From assembly GCF_018687715.1 (NCBI RefSeq), contig NC_056755.1:32390501-32454500 (forward strand): a DNA stretch of 64,000 nucleotides. Direction: 5' to 3'. The notes under the pieces were generated by a model. That model was not told the DNA's origin, searched no databases, and was given only the letters and a program-made list of their open reading frames with translations. Each line of letters begins with the position of its first letter. Position 1 is the first letter of the stretch. Positions 20,009 to 32,165 of this stretch are shown in pieces. The position numbers and the translations under genes are program-made. Source of the DNA: Carya illinoinensis. Its lineage: Eukaryota; Streptophyta; Magnoliopsida; Fagales; Juglandaceae.

Positions 20009-21470
20009 TCATATCCAAGTTTTCAAACCAACTAAATAAAAACGAAACCAAAAATATAGTCTAAGGTTTATTAGTCCGCTCCTTCTAAAATTGTCCCACC
20101 TGCTCATAGTCCTCATTCTCCTCACCCCTGCTCATAGTCCTCATTCTCCTCACCTGGAAGGTTAAAAAGAAAAAAGAAATAAAAATTAAAATGAGTCGAA
20201 GACTCAGTAAGAATTTACCACAATATAAACATAATAAATAAAAAGGCATTTCATAATTTTTTTCATGCTGAAAGAATAAATTCTTGTCATATCATGCTAA
20301 TGCACACGCTATACGTGACTGTCTTAATTTATCAGAATTAACTGATTAATTGACTGATCTGATTGGCTCACACACCTAACCCTGTGTGCAAGGTACAATG
20401 AACCACACTTGAGTTCATGGCTTGTACATCCACCCTGAAATTGAACTGAAATGCCATCTGATTAATTGATCTAATCTTATCTTGCACTTGAACTTAAGAT
20501 AGCTTACGTGTCTTATGCGATGTGAGATGCGTGACCTTCATACTAATATAAATAATTGTAACATGTTGAACATGAATATGATGCGAAAAATCAACATGAT
20601 CATATGCTTTAATGACTGATATGCTTACATAGATCACAACATGCATGGTACATAAAAGAATGGCTACAAAAGAATTGGCTATAATAGTAATAGTCTATCT
20701 ATGTAATAATCCTAATTTGTGATCAATTACTTACCTCTTAGCATTGCTTCTACAACCTCACTTTGTAGTTCGTTACAGCTACCTATATGAAACACTATTC
20801 GTCACTAATTTTCTAGAATAGCATGTAATCACATTTCACAAAATTAACCACTGTCTAGAGAAAATAATTAAAAACATTTGGTAATGTCCTACTAATTTCA
20901 TTTAATATTTAAACACTAAAATCATATCTAATCTTTCAATTATACTTAATAGCATAATTTATACTTACTACAAATTTATTAAACAAGTCAAAGAAAACTC
21001 AATTAACAAAATAGATTTAATTGTATTAAAAATAACTAAGAACTAAAATCTGAATTCTCATATAATACTGCAGTAATTTGGTTTTCCTTTTTTTTTTTAC
21101 TATTTATTTAAATACAAGTTCTTTAAATAGACTAATTCACCTCAGAACAGTTTGTATTCTTAACCAAAAAAAAAAAAAAAACCCAACTAGTAGAGCCCAT
21201 AAAACTTGCAGTTAAACCAAATATTAAAATTATCATGAGTAAAGTCCACATTCTCAAAACCCATTTACAAACTCCCAAGAAATTAACATGTAACTTAACC
21301 AGTAATGACCAAGGGTTGAATTGTAAATACACTAAATTAAAAAGGCTTCTAAGGATTTCTACATAAACTTGTCTTGAAATATTTAAAGGATTTAATGAAA
21401 AGCAAAAGAAATATGGATCTCTGATAACTTACGAAGAAAACGAGAACAAAAGGAGTTGGTTAAAATCTAA
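20009..21470 (-). other. Probable degraded Ty3/gypsy LTR material and AT-rich DNA
   Basis: At 20090-20160 a CTGCTCATAGTCCTCATTCTCCTCAC-like unit of 29 bases is tandemly duplicated. Just after it comes ATGAGTCGAAGACTCAGTAAG, close in type and position to ATGAGTTGAAAACTCGTAACC in the LTR at 45503-46693. This suggests a minus-strand gypsy LTR fragment. From about 20900 on it is AT-rich with nothing recognisable. Confidence 0.3.
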
Positions 21471-21472
21471 CC

Positions 21473-21661
21473 ACATTGACATAAAGTTTCTTGTCGTGAA
21501 AGAAAGGGTTCAGAATCATCATGTGTCAACTGAGTACATTAATACTAATCTCATGGTCGCAGATCCACTCACTAAGGGCTTACCATCAAAAGTGTTTAAA
21601 GTGTTTAAGGACCATGTAACTCATATGGGAGTGGTTAGTTCTAGTGACATATTTTATTAAG
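21473..21661 (+). pseudogene. Copia RNase H C-terminal end
   Basis: The frame reads HIDIKFLVVKERVQ, VSTEYINTNLMVADPLTKGL and a short tail to a stop at 21659-21661. This is the end of the copia RNase H domain, where ADPLTKGL is a conserved motif. It is followed after about 390 bases by a polypurine tract and LTR, so it is the 3' end of a plus-strand element whose remaining internal part is missing to the left. Confidence 0.85.
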
Positions 21662-22050
21662 TGAGAGTTTGTTTGTTACGTACTTGATTTATTTGACACT
21701 TACCATGATCATGTTTTAATTTATTGATAATTATTGCATTTCTTTCAAATTGTGGTAATACGTAAGGCTTGAAAGAATGATACAGGGACCATTTGGAAAT
21801 AAGCATTATAAAGGATCACATTACATAAAATTTCCATGCTACACATTCGTACTTGATCTATGTTGTTGATGATGTTGGTGTTTGTGACCATTGGTGGGTC
21901 CTGTCTCGGTAAATGTGACAAGGATTGGCATGATCCTATACTAATATTATTCAATGAACCAAACTATTTTGAAATGATATCTATGAAGTCTGGCATATAT
22001 AGTTTGAGCTCATAAAGTTTACAATGTTTGATTTTTCATAAATCTATAAG

Positions 22051-22531
22051 GTCCAAGTGGGAGATTGTTAGCATTATTTAAATTAATGGACCTACATATT
22101 CATATTGTATGATTGCCTAATATAAGGTTTGGATAATATTTGTAAGGCCTAATAACTGTGATCAATAAAGTGACATAATCGGCCCAACACATCTCTAGAA
22201 GCCCATGATTTTGGTCACGTCATGAGGATAAAGTGGTATGGGCCCAATTCATGTGTAAAGACCCATTAAGGACCTATGTAATTCTATTATTTTATGATGG
22301 AAAAAACTAGAATTTGGGATGTTATATAAGGTCATGATCCCCACTCCAGATTCACTTTCTACTCTACACATCCCATCATTGTGAGTTTTTACCAAAGAGT
22401 GAACATTGGACGTGGAAGATCATACTGTTGCGCTCTTCTCTCCAATGGCTACGTGTATACTCTCTTTATTATATTTTTACCTGGATTTGACAAGAGATTT
22501 GGTATTTTCAGATTTTATTCAAAATCCAACA
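22051..22531 (+). repeat. Copia polypurine tract and 3' LTR
   Basis: GGTCCAAGTGGGAGAT (22051-22065) is followed by an LTR starting TGTTAGC at 22066 and ending ATCCAACA at 22531 (466 bases). It holds TATATAAGG (about 22323) as a TATA box. No partner 5' LTR is in the window. Confidence 0.75.
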
Positions 22532-22613
22532 CATAAATGTGCACAGAAGTTTAAGATCAGGTAGATTATTCACATTACCATTCTTGATAAATTTTGAGTA
22601 ACGCAACTCCCTT

Positions 22614-22655
<42 letters not shown>

Positions 22656-23453
22656 CATTTTTATAGAAAATAGATAAATAAAGGAAATTGCCAAGTAAGA
22701 ATAGTCATTTGAAAAAATTATGTCAATCAATAAGTATACAAATGGCAAAGCTAGAGTCATATGTCACACTAGTTTTAGATAAAACTCATGCCCAAGCAAA
22801 AAATACTTTCATGTACAAGCATTGTATTGAATGCAATACAGGACAACAATCTTATATAGAGAGCATGATAAAGCACCAAAGAATAGCATGTGTTAGATTA
22901 TATTTATTTTATGTGCACAACAAGTTTTTAGGACTATTATAATGCTCCTAGTTCAAGCATCCTATTCTAGAATCCCTATATATAAGATATGAGCCATATA
23001 CAAATGAGGCACTCGTGTTTTGTAGGAGTCTTCACTATTCATAGCCTAAGGTGTTAAGATTAAATCAAGAACAAGATAAGAATGAGAGTAAATCAACATC
23101 ATACCAGAAACTCATGAAAATCACAAAGAATCAAGACGAGATTACAATCATGACTGGCAAAGAACAAGAATGAGGGTCTTGATGACAACCTCTTAAACCA
23201 AAATCCATCAATAGAAAATTACCATTCTTGAGGTGTGCCACTGCATATAAGTTCTAAGTTATGGTGCTGGCTGAAACTTACAATATTGGAACACAAAAGG
23301 AAGAAGAACTGTGTAAAACAGAGAAAAAGAATGTAAATGAATCACAACATTTCATTAATAAGCCATGGATTTTCGAGGCAATCCAACCTCTCAAGGTTCA
23401 AATAATTCACAAGTTTTTGGAAAAAATCCCGTTCTTTCCCCCCTTGTTTCCCT
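22532..23453. other. Noncoding stretch with a long poly(A)
   Basis: A 32-base A run (about 22621-22652) follows a short segment that could be the tail of a retroposed copy, but no target duplication was found. The remainder shows no gene. Confidence 0.5.
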
Positions 23454-26202
23454 TGTAATAGCCTGCCAGAAATTCAGTAGATGAATTTCTTTAGGCTTTA
23501 CAAACTTCATGAAAACTTCGAAAAGGTCTTAGGAATCGAACAATCATGTAGGTTTTAGTCTGTCAGCTTAGTCACTTTTTTACCCATTTTGGTGAAAGAA
23601 ACATGATTTTATTTACTTGAGGCCCTTAGGAGTATGAGATTGAGAAACAGTTTGCGAAATTAGTCTTATATGAATATTTTATATTTTTTGGCGCAATAAA
23701 AAATTTTAATTTTTTGGATAATAGCTTTTCGAAAACACGTTTTGATTTATTCATGGCGCTTAGGAGTCAAAATTTGCAAAATGAATTGCGCTTTTAGGTT
23801 TGCAGGATTATTTAGAATTTTATGGTGTAAAGTTATTTTTACCATTTTTGGAGTGAATAGTAACACCCATGTTAGCATCCAGTCTAGTTGTTTTATTTAG
23901 ACACTTGGCAAGATGCCACACTTGGTGAATAGTATAGGATGCTTGGCACTAAAAGGAACCATGAGATGGAAGGGTGAAGAAAAGGAAGGAAAATCAAGCA
24001 TTGTGATCATGCCACCTAAGCCAAACACTATTCCATCCAACCATTCATTTTTGTGCCAAACCAAAGAGGGTTACAACCCTAGTGAAATCCCAAATCTTTG
24101 AGATGAAATTGAAATCTCAAAAATTGAAAGTCTAAACAGTTTCCCGAAACCTCAAATGGTTACCCTTTAACCCTAAGTGTTGGCCAGTTTTAGGTAAATG
24201 TTTATGATTAAATCATTTCCATATATTGTTAACCATTCAAATTCATGTCATTACACCCTTATTTATTTGTTTATAACGTGATAATTTCATTGGGGCAAAA
24301 AAAATTGGATTCGCACTTTTTAGAAACCGAAAGCCCAAACCAAACCCTATTGAAACCATAAAAGAGACGCAATCAGTTTAGGCCCATTAAGCTGGCTTAC
24401 TGAAAACTCCACCTATGCAAGGCTTCTTGAGGAAGTTACCCCCATTGCCCTAGGTGTACTTCCACTATCCACGTTAGTCTAAATAGTGGCTGATGAGAGG
24501 TCAATCAGCCACCTCACCACCACCCATCACACGACAGCTTCCAATGTAGAAAGTTGTGTGCTACATCCCATGGTTTTGGCTCACAAAACCACCATTAAGT
24601 GGTCACCCTCACATCCCCTCTCAGCTCCCCAGCTCTATATAAGTCATCCATGGCTTGTTCTTCTTGTTTGGTCATTTTCACTTTGCTTTCTTGGAGAGAA
24701 CTCTAGAGGAGATTTAGATAGTTTCTTTGGTGATTCTTGCTTGATTTCATCAAAGTCTTTGTAATTAGATTCTCATGAGACTACCTTCATTTAATTTGTT
24801 CCTATTTAAGTATAGTTTCCATCGATGATTTTGTGTTATTTTTCCTAGAGGTTTGATTAGTGAAAAGTCTGTTTAAATATACAAAGGTCTTACTAGACAA
24901 CAATTTGGATTTTGTGTGAAATTTTGATTTTTTTTTTTTTTTTTTTTATGAAGTTTTTGATAAGATCTTGGTTTGGTCTTTAGTAGATTAGAGTTAACAT
25001 GTTAAAATACAAGTTGGATTTAGGTTTGTTGCATGTTAAGAGTTTATACTAAATGTTTTGCATGATTTTAGAAAGTTGGAAAGTGGAGGTGTGAAAATAG
25101 TTTCTATTTTGAGTAAGTGTTGATCTTTTATTATTGAAGCATAATCCTATGGTCTTGATATTCACATATGTTGATTTTAGGACTTTGATCTATATGTTAG
25201 GAAGTTATTTTTGGAGATTAATGGTTTTGATCTTATGAAATGAATTTTTGTGCATGCTAAGATTCGGTTAGGAGAAAAGCTTGAGGCTCATAGGTTTGTT
25301 TTTATGGAATTTTGCCATGTGATATTAGGTTTAATGCTTAGATCATTTTTAGAACTTTAATATCAGTTATACAATTTTATTTCTTGAAAGTTTTCTTCAT
25401 GAGAAACTAGGATCTAGTGGTTTGATAAAATATCAAAACATGTGATACTCGGTTTTGAAGTTAGTATTCAAGTCGATTGTGTTGGATGATCTTTTGTAAT
25501 TTTGTGGTCTTTGATTTGTTTGGTCAAGAATATTATAGACTAAGGAATATGTTAATATTATGTCTTTGGACTTTCAGAGTCCTTGGAGTTTATTGGAAAT
25601 GAAATAGCCCAACTGCATCAAGGAGTTGTTTGATTTAGTGTTTTAGCATTTTCTAGCATGAGGTGTTTATGCTCTTTGTAAAATGTATGTTTTATGGTCT
25701 TGGCATGATCTTAAGCATAGGATATGAATTTTATGTGTTGCATAGTTTGACTTAGCATGGAAGTTAGAGTTTGATAGAATTGCAACAAAAATCAAGGATT
25801 TTAGCCCTAGCATATTTCGGCCTAAGCATAGTTCACATAGTTGTGTTATGTTTTAGAACTTTCTAATTAGATATTTGGAATTAGGACAAAACTTGCATGA
25901 TAAATGTAAGTTTTGGTGAGTTTTGGATCTAGGATGCAAAACCCTTAATTTATGGGTAAAATGGTCATTTTTTCACAAGTATTGGGGTAAAATGGCTATT
26001 TAGCCTTGAGTTAGTGATTTCTTGTTTCTAAGTTTGTTAATAAGGATTTTATATTTCTTAGAAATATCTCATTTCAGTTCACGTTATTTCACACTAGTTT
26101 ATGTCACATTATAATCACTGTAAGTTGGCTTCTAACTTACTTTTAGGATACTTGCATATGTATGGTGGTAAGAAACCATCATTCATTTTTTTAGGTTTAT
26201 AA

Positions 26203-26247
<45 letters not shown>

Positions 26248-27656
26248 CGTGTGTGCGTGTGTGCGTGTGTGTGTTAAGTTATGCCATGCCATGTTTTCTT
26301 TTCAAGTATATAATTACTGTTACACGTCATGTCAAATCACGCCATGTTGAACTCTTACACACCAGGTTATGCCATGTCATTAGTCATACTTACATGTCAT
26401 GTCTAGTTATGCCATGCCATTTGTTATTTCATTTCACGCCATATCATGTCATATGGAGTTTGTCACAAAAAAATAGTATTTCGAAGTCAGTTGAGTTTTT
26501 TGCATTTGTTACAACACCAAGCGCTAGGATGAGATAATATCCTATTGGAACTCCATTGTTCATGTTAGAGTATTTAAATTGGTGTGAATCTCCCTAATTT
26601 GGTAAAGTACAGTCAATAGGTTTTGAATTGGGCTTAAGTAATTGATTGCCAGAGCGAAGTCAGTCACCAAAGCTGATAGTGCCAATCACAGTTCATGTTC
26701 ATGTTATACTCACTTGAGCAGGTGTAGATACCTATTACAGGATACGTACATTACGTACTCATAGCAAGTGCATATACCTATAGTGTGATGCGTATGTTAA
26801 CTTAGTCATAGCTGGTGTGGATACTTATGATGTGATGTGGTATTGGCAAGGGCATATAGCTCAAGGGAACCTATGTGGCATCCACATGTCATGTTTAGTT
26901 AATCAGTTTATTTATGGAACACAATTCCAAGTACATGTTCAATTCATATTCAGTTACAGTTCATGTCATGTTTATTTCACGTTCAGTCCAGGTTCAATTC
27001 AGTTCAATATATGTCAGTTTCCAGGTTATGTCAGCACAAGTCATGCTATTTTCCAAGTCATGTCACACTCATTCATGTTCATGTCAACATTCAGTTTTTA
27101 TTTTATTTTATTTTATTTTATTGTCATTCATGTATCTAGTTTAAGTTCATTGTTAACTTGTTGAGTTTTGTAATTAAATTCAATATGATAGTCTCAACTA
27201 CCATTCCCCCCAAATGGTAGACCATGTGTCAAGATTTGGAGGACTCGCGGAGGATCATCTAGACGAGGTTGATTAGACCACAATGCAATCATGAGGAGCT
27301 CATTACGTTGATGCTCCAGTTTTGGAAAGGATTATGGCTATCCTGGCCGAGTTGTGCGAGCTACTCCTTAGGCTAGCCTAGTAGTTATTGTGATAGTTTT
27401 ATTATGTAGATGAGGAGCTCCGTCTCTAGTGCTAATGACGTTACAGACATTTTGACAAACACCGTAGCTTGTGGACGTCAGTCATTATATGTTATGAAGT
27501 ATGCTTATGTTAATTTGGGATATATTATATTTGGTGCATAGTATTACTCATGAAAAAACTTATCTTCTACGAATATTGCATATTCTTAAATGCATGCTAG
27601 GTGCATTGCATTTTTTTCTATCATGAACGAGGGCAGATAACCATGTGTTACATGTT
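23454..27656 (+). repeat. Possible long Ty3/gypsy LTR (plus orientation)
   Basis: The left edge TGTAATAGCC looks like a gypsy LTR start, and TCTATATAAGT at about 24641-24651 would be its TATA box. The right part (about 27340-27656) is an inverted relative of the LTR at 28420-28730, which has an adjacent primer site. That shows at least this right part is LTR sequence. It also contains a TA/TG microsatellite (26203-26273) and a CATGTCATG-rich stretch (26280-27080). The left boundary is an inference, and no internal region is recognisable. Confidence 0.35.
26203..26273. repeat. TA then TG microsatellite
   Basis: TA repeats pass directly into TG and CGTGTG repeats. Confidence 0.9.
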
Positions 27657-27663
27657 ATGATAC

Positions 27664-28345
27664 TTAAAACTTGGCAGCGTACTCTTTCACAGTTAAACTG
27701 CCCTGAGTCAAAGACATGAACTCTTGCGCCTTCAGTTGTTTGATGGAATTTGGAAAGAATCTGTTGTCAAACTCTTCTTTGAACCTCTTCCATGTCAAAC
27801 CAGTGAGGGTTTCTACTTCTCTTATCAGAAGCTGCCTTCGGATATCCCACCATATTCCAGCTTCACATTGGACTAGGTATCCATCATATAAAACCTTCTA
27901 GTCCTTAATGCATCCGCATAACTCATGTCCTTGCGAGATCTATAATCCATTTTTCTACCCTAAGATGTCCTTCATTATTAGAAAAGTTCAGGTATCTGTG
28001 GTTCAGAAACTTTTCATAAGAACAACCCCTACTTTGAGTCTACGTGTGTGCACTTGCTGCTGTTGCTAAAGTCTAAGTACATCAGTCATCAGATGTATAA
28101 CTTTGGCTAATCCTTGTCCTCGGTCCATTGGAGGATTCTGATATTCCTGGTTGTTATCTCCACTAGGGTTCCTAGGTACTTTACCACGTGTAATGTGTTA
28201 CTTTCTAAAATACATGGGCATCCATATTGAAACACGTACTAGCTCTTATAATTTAAGAAATTCAATCCAAATAAACACTAAAATTTCATGCCTAATATTT
28301 AATGCAATTTCTAAAGACATGTGGATTTAATCCCAGAGGCGTATT
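27664..28345 (-). pseudogene. Ty3/gypsy gag fragment
   Basis: Minus-strand translation of 27664-27890 contains WWDIRRQLLIREVE, LTWKRFKEEFDNRFFP, QLKAQEFMSL and GSLTVKEYAAKF, the core of the retrotransposon gag domain. Upstream (27900-28100) AKVIHLMTDVLRL and FLNHRYLNFSNNEG fit the gag N terminus. Several stops and frame changes are present. It ends abruptly at about 27664, where it meets LTR sequence in the opposite orientation. Confidence 0.75.
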
Positions 28346-28357
28346 GCTCTGATACCA
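28346..28357 (-). promoter_or_regulatory. Primer binding site of a gypsy element
   Basis: On the minus strand TGGTATCAGAGC, an exact match to the initiator Met-tRNA primer site, lies three bases from the LTR edge at 28361. Confidence 0.8.
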
Positions 28358-28360
28358 TTT

Positions 28361-29700
28361 TGTGAAACCTCCGGATTTTGTTTAGGATTAGATAGATATC
28401 TGAAGGGTTGGGACATGCAACACATGGTTATCTTCCTCTTTTCATGATAGATAAAGATGCAATGTTCCTAACATGCATCTAATTATATGTAATATTCACA
28501 GTGAATAATTTTTTTAGGCAACATTATGCACCAAGCTAATAATATCTTAAATACTTAAAACATGATCTATACATACTAAAAGGATAAACATTCATGATTA
28601 CAATATGGGTCTCAGAAGACTATAATCTCAAAAGCATATGAGACCAAGCTCCAAAATTACATCACCAAAAAATATAATTGCTGGACTATTTGTCAAGCAA
28701 CTCACATAACTCGACCAACAATGTAACTAAATTGATGCGTTGTTTTATAAGAGTAAAAGAAAATTAAGGTTAAGACTACTTGTAGATTCTAATATTTACA
28801 AGTGTGTATATTTTATTATAATATAATGTAAGAGATGTTCATGAGATCATTTAATCACTATGCATGGGTAAAATTGCTGGAGAAAACATGTGTACTTATA
28901 TTAGAAAAATATATGTGACTCCTTGGTCTTGGATGGGTCGGATAGTTACTTGTCATTTAAAATCATATCTCACCATATAGATATAAACTCAAAATTCTCA
29001 ATTACACATAGATCTCAATATTTGAAACCAACTATTCCAAAATAATTAACTAAAAAAACCACAAAGTTTTAATATAAATGTCAATCTTGCAACATACCAC
29101 GTCATCAGAATACGACAAAATGACTTAATAAAATTTACCAATACTCATAAACCTTTTTGTGTTTTTTTTTATATCACATATTCTTCATAATCTTGATTAT
29201 TAACTGAAACATTCAAATCATTTGAAAAATATTATAGAGATAAGAGACGAGTTATCAACAACTCAGTAAATAGAGAACATATACTAATATGTAAACATGG
29301 GTATTTACAGAGTTCAGAATGCAAAACAAAACATTTACTTTCAAAATACAGAATTAAAATATTTGCTTCTAGAATGCAAAATGAGAACATTTTATCATAA
29401 TATTAGAGTGAAACTTTCAAGAAAAACGTTCTCATTAAAAAATCCTTGTAATAATTAGAATTTTAGATAGTTGAGCGTCCACTAGGCTTATGAGTTTTAG
29501 AACACGGTTTTGAATTTTATTAATAAACTTTACTCTCAAAGTTTTATTTTTATTTTTTAATATGTTCTCAATCTGTTAAGGTAAACTAGCCATGAAATAA
29601 TCTTAATTTAGTTCGGTGTCAATAACGTAAAAAGGTTAATTTTATGTACATATTCAAATGCTGACCAACTGAATTTCGTTAACTAGGTAGTTCTCCCAGC
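28361..29700 (-). repeat. 5' LTR of the gypsy element (minus strand)
   Basis: The LTR edge is TGTGAAACCTCCGG (plus strand) next to the primer site. About 28420-28730 matches 27340-27656 in inverted orientation. GAGTTATCAACAACTCAGTAAAT at about 29248 has the inverted-repeat pattern seen in other gypsy LTRs here. The right boundary is not resolved; it is placed where AT-rich sequence without these features begins. Confidence 0.45.
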
Positions 29701-30312
29701 AGTTGGCATCGCATTAATCTAGCTACCAAACAAGAATAGTTCGGAGAAAATTCATCTGATGGGTAGAAAAAGCCATACCTTTTCCTGAACCCTATTGCTG
29801 TTATTATTAGCTTTATTTATAACTACCAATACAACAAATTAAGTCAGCAATGCTCAATTCTTTACAATTTACTCGATCTGGTTCCTCATGTGATGCTTTT
29901 ATAATCCAAAACACACTAGTCTTTGAAAAATAAATAGCTAGCTACAATTGTATAGGCATTTGATCAATGTACGAAACATATCAAACTCCATGCATATATA
30001 AATATACCGACCGCTAGCTGTGGTCTAGATAAGCAATATATATTGCATGAACTTCAAATTCATGATTTATAATCGAAGTTTTGAATTTCATTCCACTCTA
30101 GTCGGAACGATCGGAATTTATCGTATCGAAACAGTAACTGGTACAATGTAGCAAACTGTTTCATTTCGGATTAAATTCCGGTTATTTCAGTCTATTCCGG
30201 TCAATTCTAGTGTTCGACATTTCCACAATTTTGATTCTCTCTGTCGGCGTTGCTGTTGCTCAGAAGGTCTCCCTCAAGTCTCCACCTGATTTTGCAAATA
30301 ATCTATAGGTAT

Positions 30313-30316
<4 letters not shown>

Positions 30317-30361
<45 letters not shown>
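30317..30361. repeat. CT microsatellite
   Basis: About 22 uninterrupted CT units, just after a TCTCTCTGTCGGCG leader-like stretch. Confidence 0.95.
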
Positions 30362-30364
<3 letters not shown>

Positions 30365-30379
30365 TTGTTATTGTAATTT

Positions 30380-32165
30380 TCGTACGTGTATTTTCACTTT
30401 GTTAGGATGCTTTTCTTTGGGTTATGAAATCTGGGTTTCATGGGAAGGTGGTCGTTGGTGAAGTGTTCCAGCTAACTCTTTGGGTTTCATGGGATCTGGG
30501 TTTCATGGGTTTCATGTGAGGCAGCTATTTGATTAAATGCCGGTTAGGAAAGTCTTGCATTAGGAAACCCTGATACCAGTAAGTTCAACTTGTGCCACTG
30601 CTTGATTAATAGCATCAATGATGTCCATTTTACCCCGACTTGCGACCTCATCCATTGGAGTCTTCTCATAGCTGAACACCTAGGATCATGATGATTACGA
30701 AATTAGAAGGGGAAAAAAAAAAAGAGTTTATCACTCTAACTCTAACACTAGAAGTTGAGATTTTCTTTTTGCCGATACATACAAGATTTGATCCATTAGG
30801 CAGATGAACTACACAGTTTATCTTGTGAGTGTCTCCAAAACTTGTGAGTGTCAGTTATTATGAAGGTCAAGATCGATTATTTCGTCCTTAGGAAACAGTC
30901 CAAGCCCTCTTTATTGGCTTTGAAACCATCTGTTTGTCAGTAAATAGGGACAAAGTTGTATCATGTAAATATGTTAGACTTTGTCCAATTTGGGGAATTT
31001 CTAAACTACTTAGTTTGCTCTCTGGAAGCTAATGGTTTGTTTGGTTTGATTTATGTGCCGAGCTACATTTCAAATTTTGGTTTAAAAATGTGGGTGCTTG
31101 ATTGGTTGAGTGTTAGCCATTTGACAGATCCTTTTGCAGCTAAAAAATGCAGTTAGGGGAATTTACAACAAAAAAACCCTATCTATTAATGTATTTAATT
31201 AACACTTTATAATTTATCAACTCTACCATGTGGGTAGTGTATTTAATGAGTGGTGTGTAAGAATTACGTGTGGATGCTCCCAACATAGCAGTTAGTGTGC
31301 TAGGGAAGTAAAGAATTCCACTACCAATGGAATTCTTGGCTATGCTAATAATGAGAGTACTGTGTCTTTCCCTGTTGGAAAGATTTCAAGTATTGCGAGG
31401 TAGAATATTTATTAAGGAATGGTTATGGACCCCCAGCCTGCTCTTTAAGAACACAGATTGAAATCATATTCTCCTTCTTCTTCTTTAATGGCTCGTGAAA
31501 AAGCTCATTTTGTAAACTGCATACAGAACATGATTGCAGATAAATGTCTTGTACTTGTTACAAGTCTAGACTGAGCAAGATATGCTTGTTTTTTTCCCGA
31601 GCTTCATTTTGTAAACTGCATACAGAATATTTTGTAAACTATTGTTTTTATAAAGGGTATGGTTGACTTGGTCATCTGAAAGTGATATCATGCATTCTGA
31701 TTTTGGTTCTTGGTTAATTTTCATGTTTTTATACACACGTGTATTTGATATCCTTGTGTGCTATGAATTTAGAAGAAATTCCTTAAATGCAGCGATGTAT
31801 AAGTGCAGAATGGCAAGATCATGAATGATTTTCATTAACTAATCAATATATGTGAAATGTTAATTAACATATCGATTGTGTATAGACCCAATCTACAGCC
31901 ATTTCCAGAAAGAATAATTTTAGTCAATAATAAAAAAAAAAAAAAACAAGAAGGCAGTCCAAAACAATATATATATATATATATATATTGGCCTCAATTC
32001 TAGTGTCGGTATGTTTAGATTAAAGTTCAACTACCTATATGCTCCACCTGGATACCTTCCAAAAGTCAAAAGTCAAAAGTCAACAGTCTTTGTAGTTGTT
32101 TATTTTTCTAATTTATTTGTCAAATGAGAAGAAGTTACCCAGAGCACCACCTATAAAAAGAAGAT
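30380..32165. other. Noncoding stretch upstream of the hAT transposase
   Basis: No protein similarity is assigned. An exon-like segment on the minus strand (about 30575-30690, GKMDIIDAINQAVAQVE) has splice-like flanks, but I do not recognise it. There are microsatellite TA repeats at about 31966-31988 and a triplicated AAAAGTC unit near 32060. Confidence 0.4.

Noticed and set aside
22575..22760. Minus-strand frame with a Phe run
   Set aside because: The run is the translation of the 32-base poly(A/T) tract.
26223..26537. 104-residue frame starting in Cys/Val repeats
   Set aside because: It is a translation of the TG microsatellite and CATGTCATG-rich sequence.
30575..30690. Exon-like minus-strand segment with splice-like flanks
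   Set aside because: It is short, the family is not recognised and no neighbouring exon is found. It is kept only as a remark in the noncoding entry.
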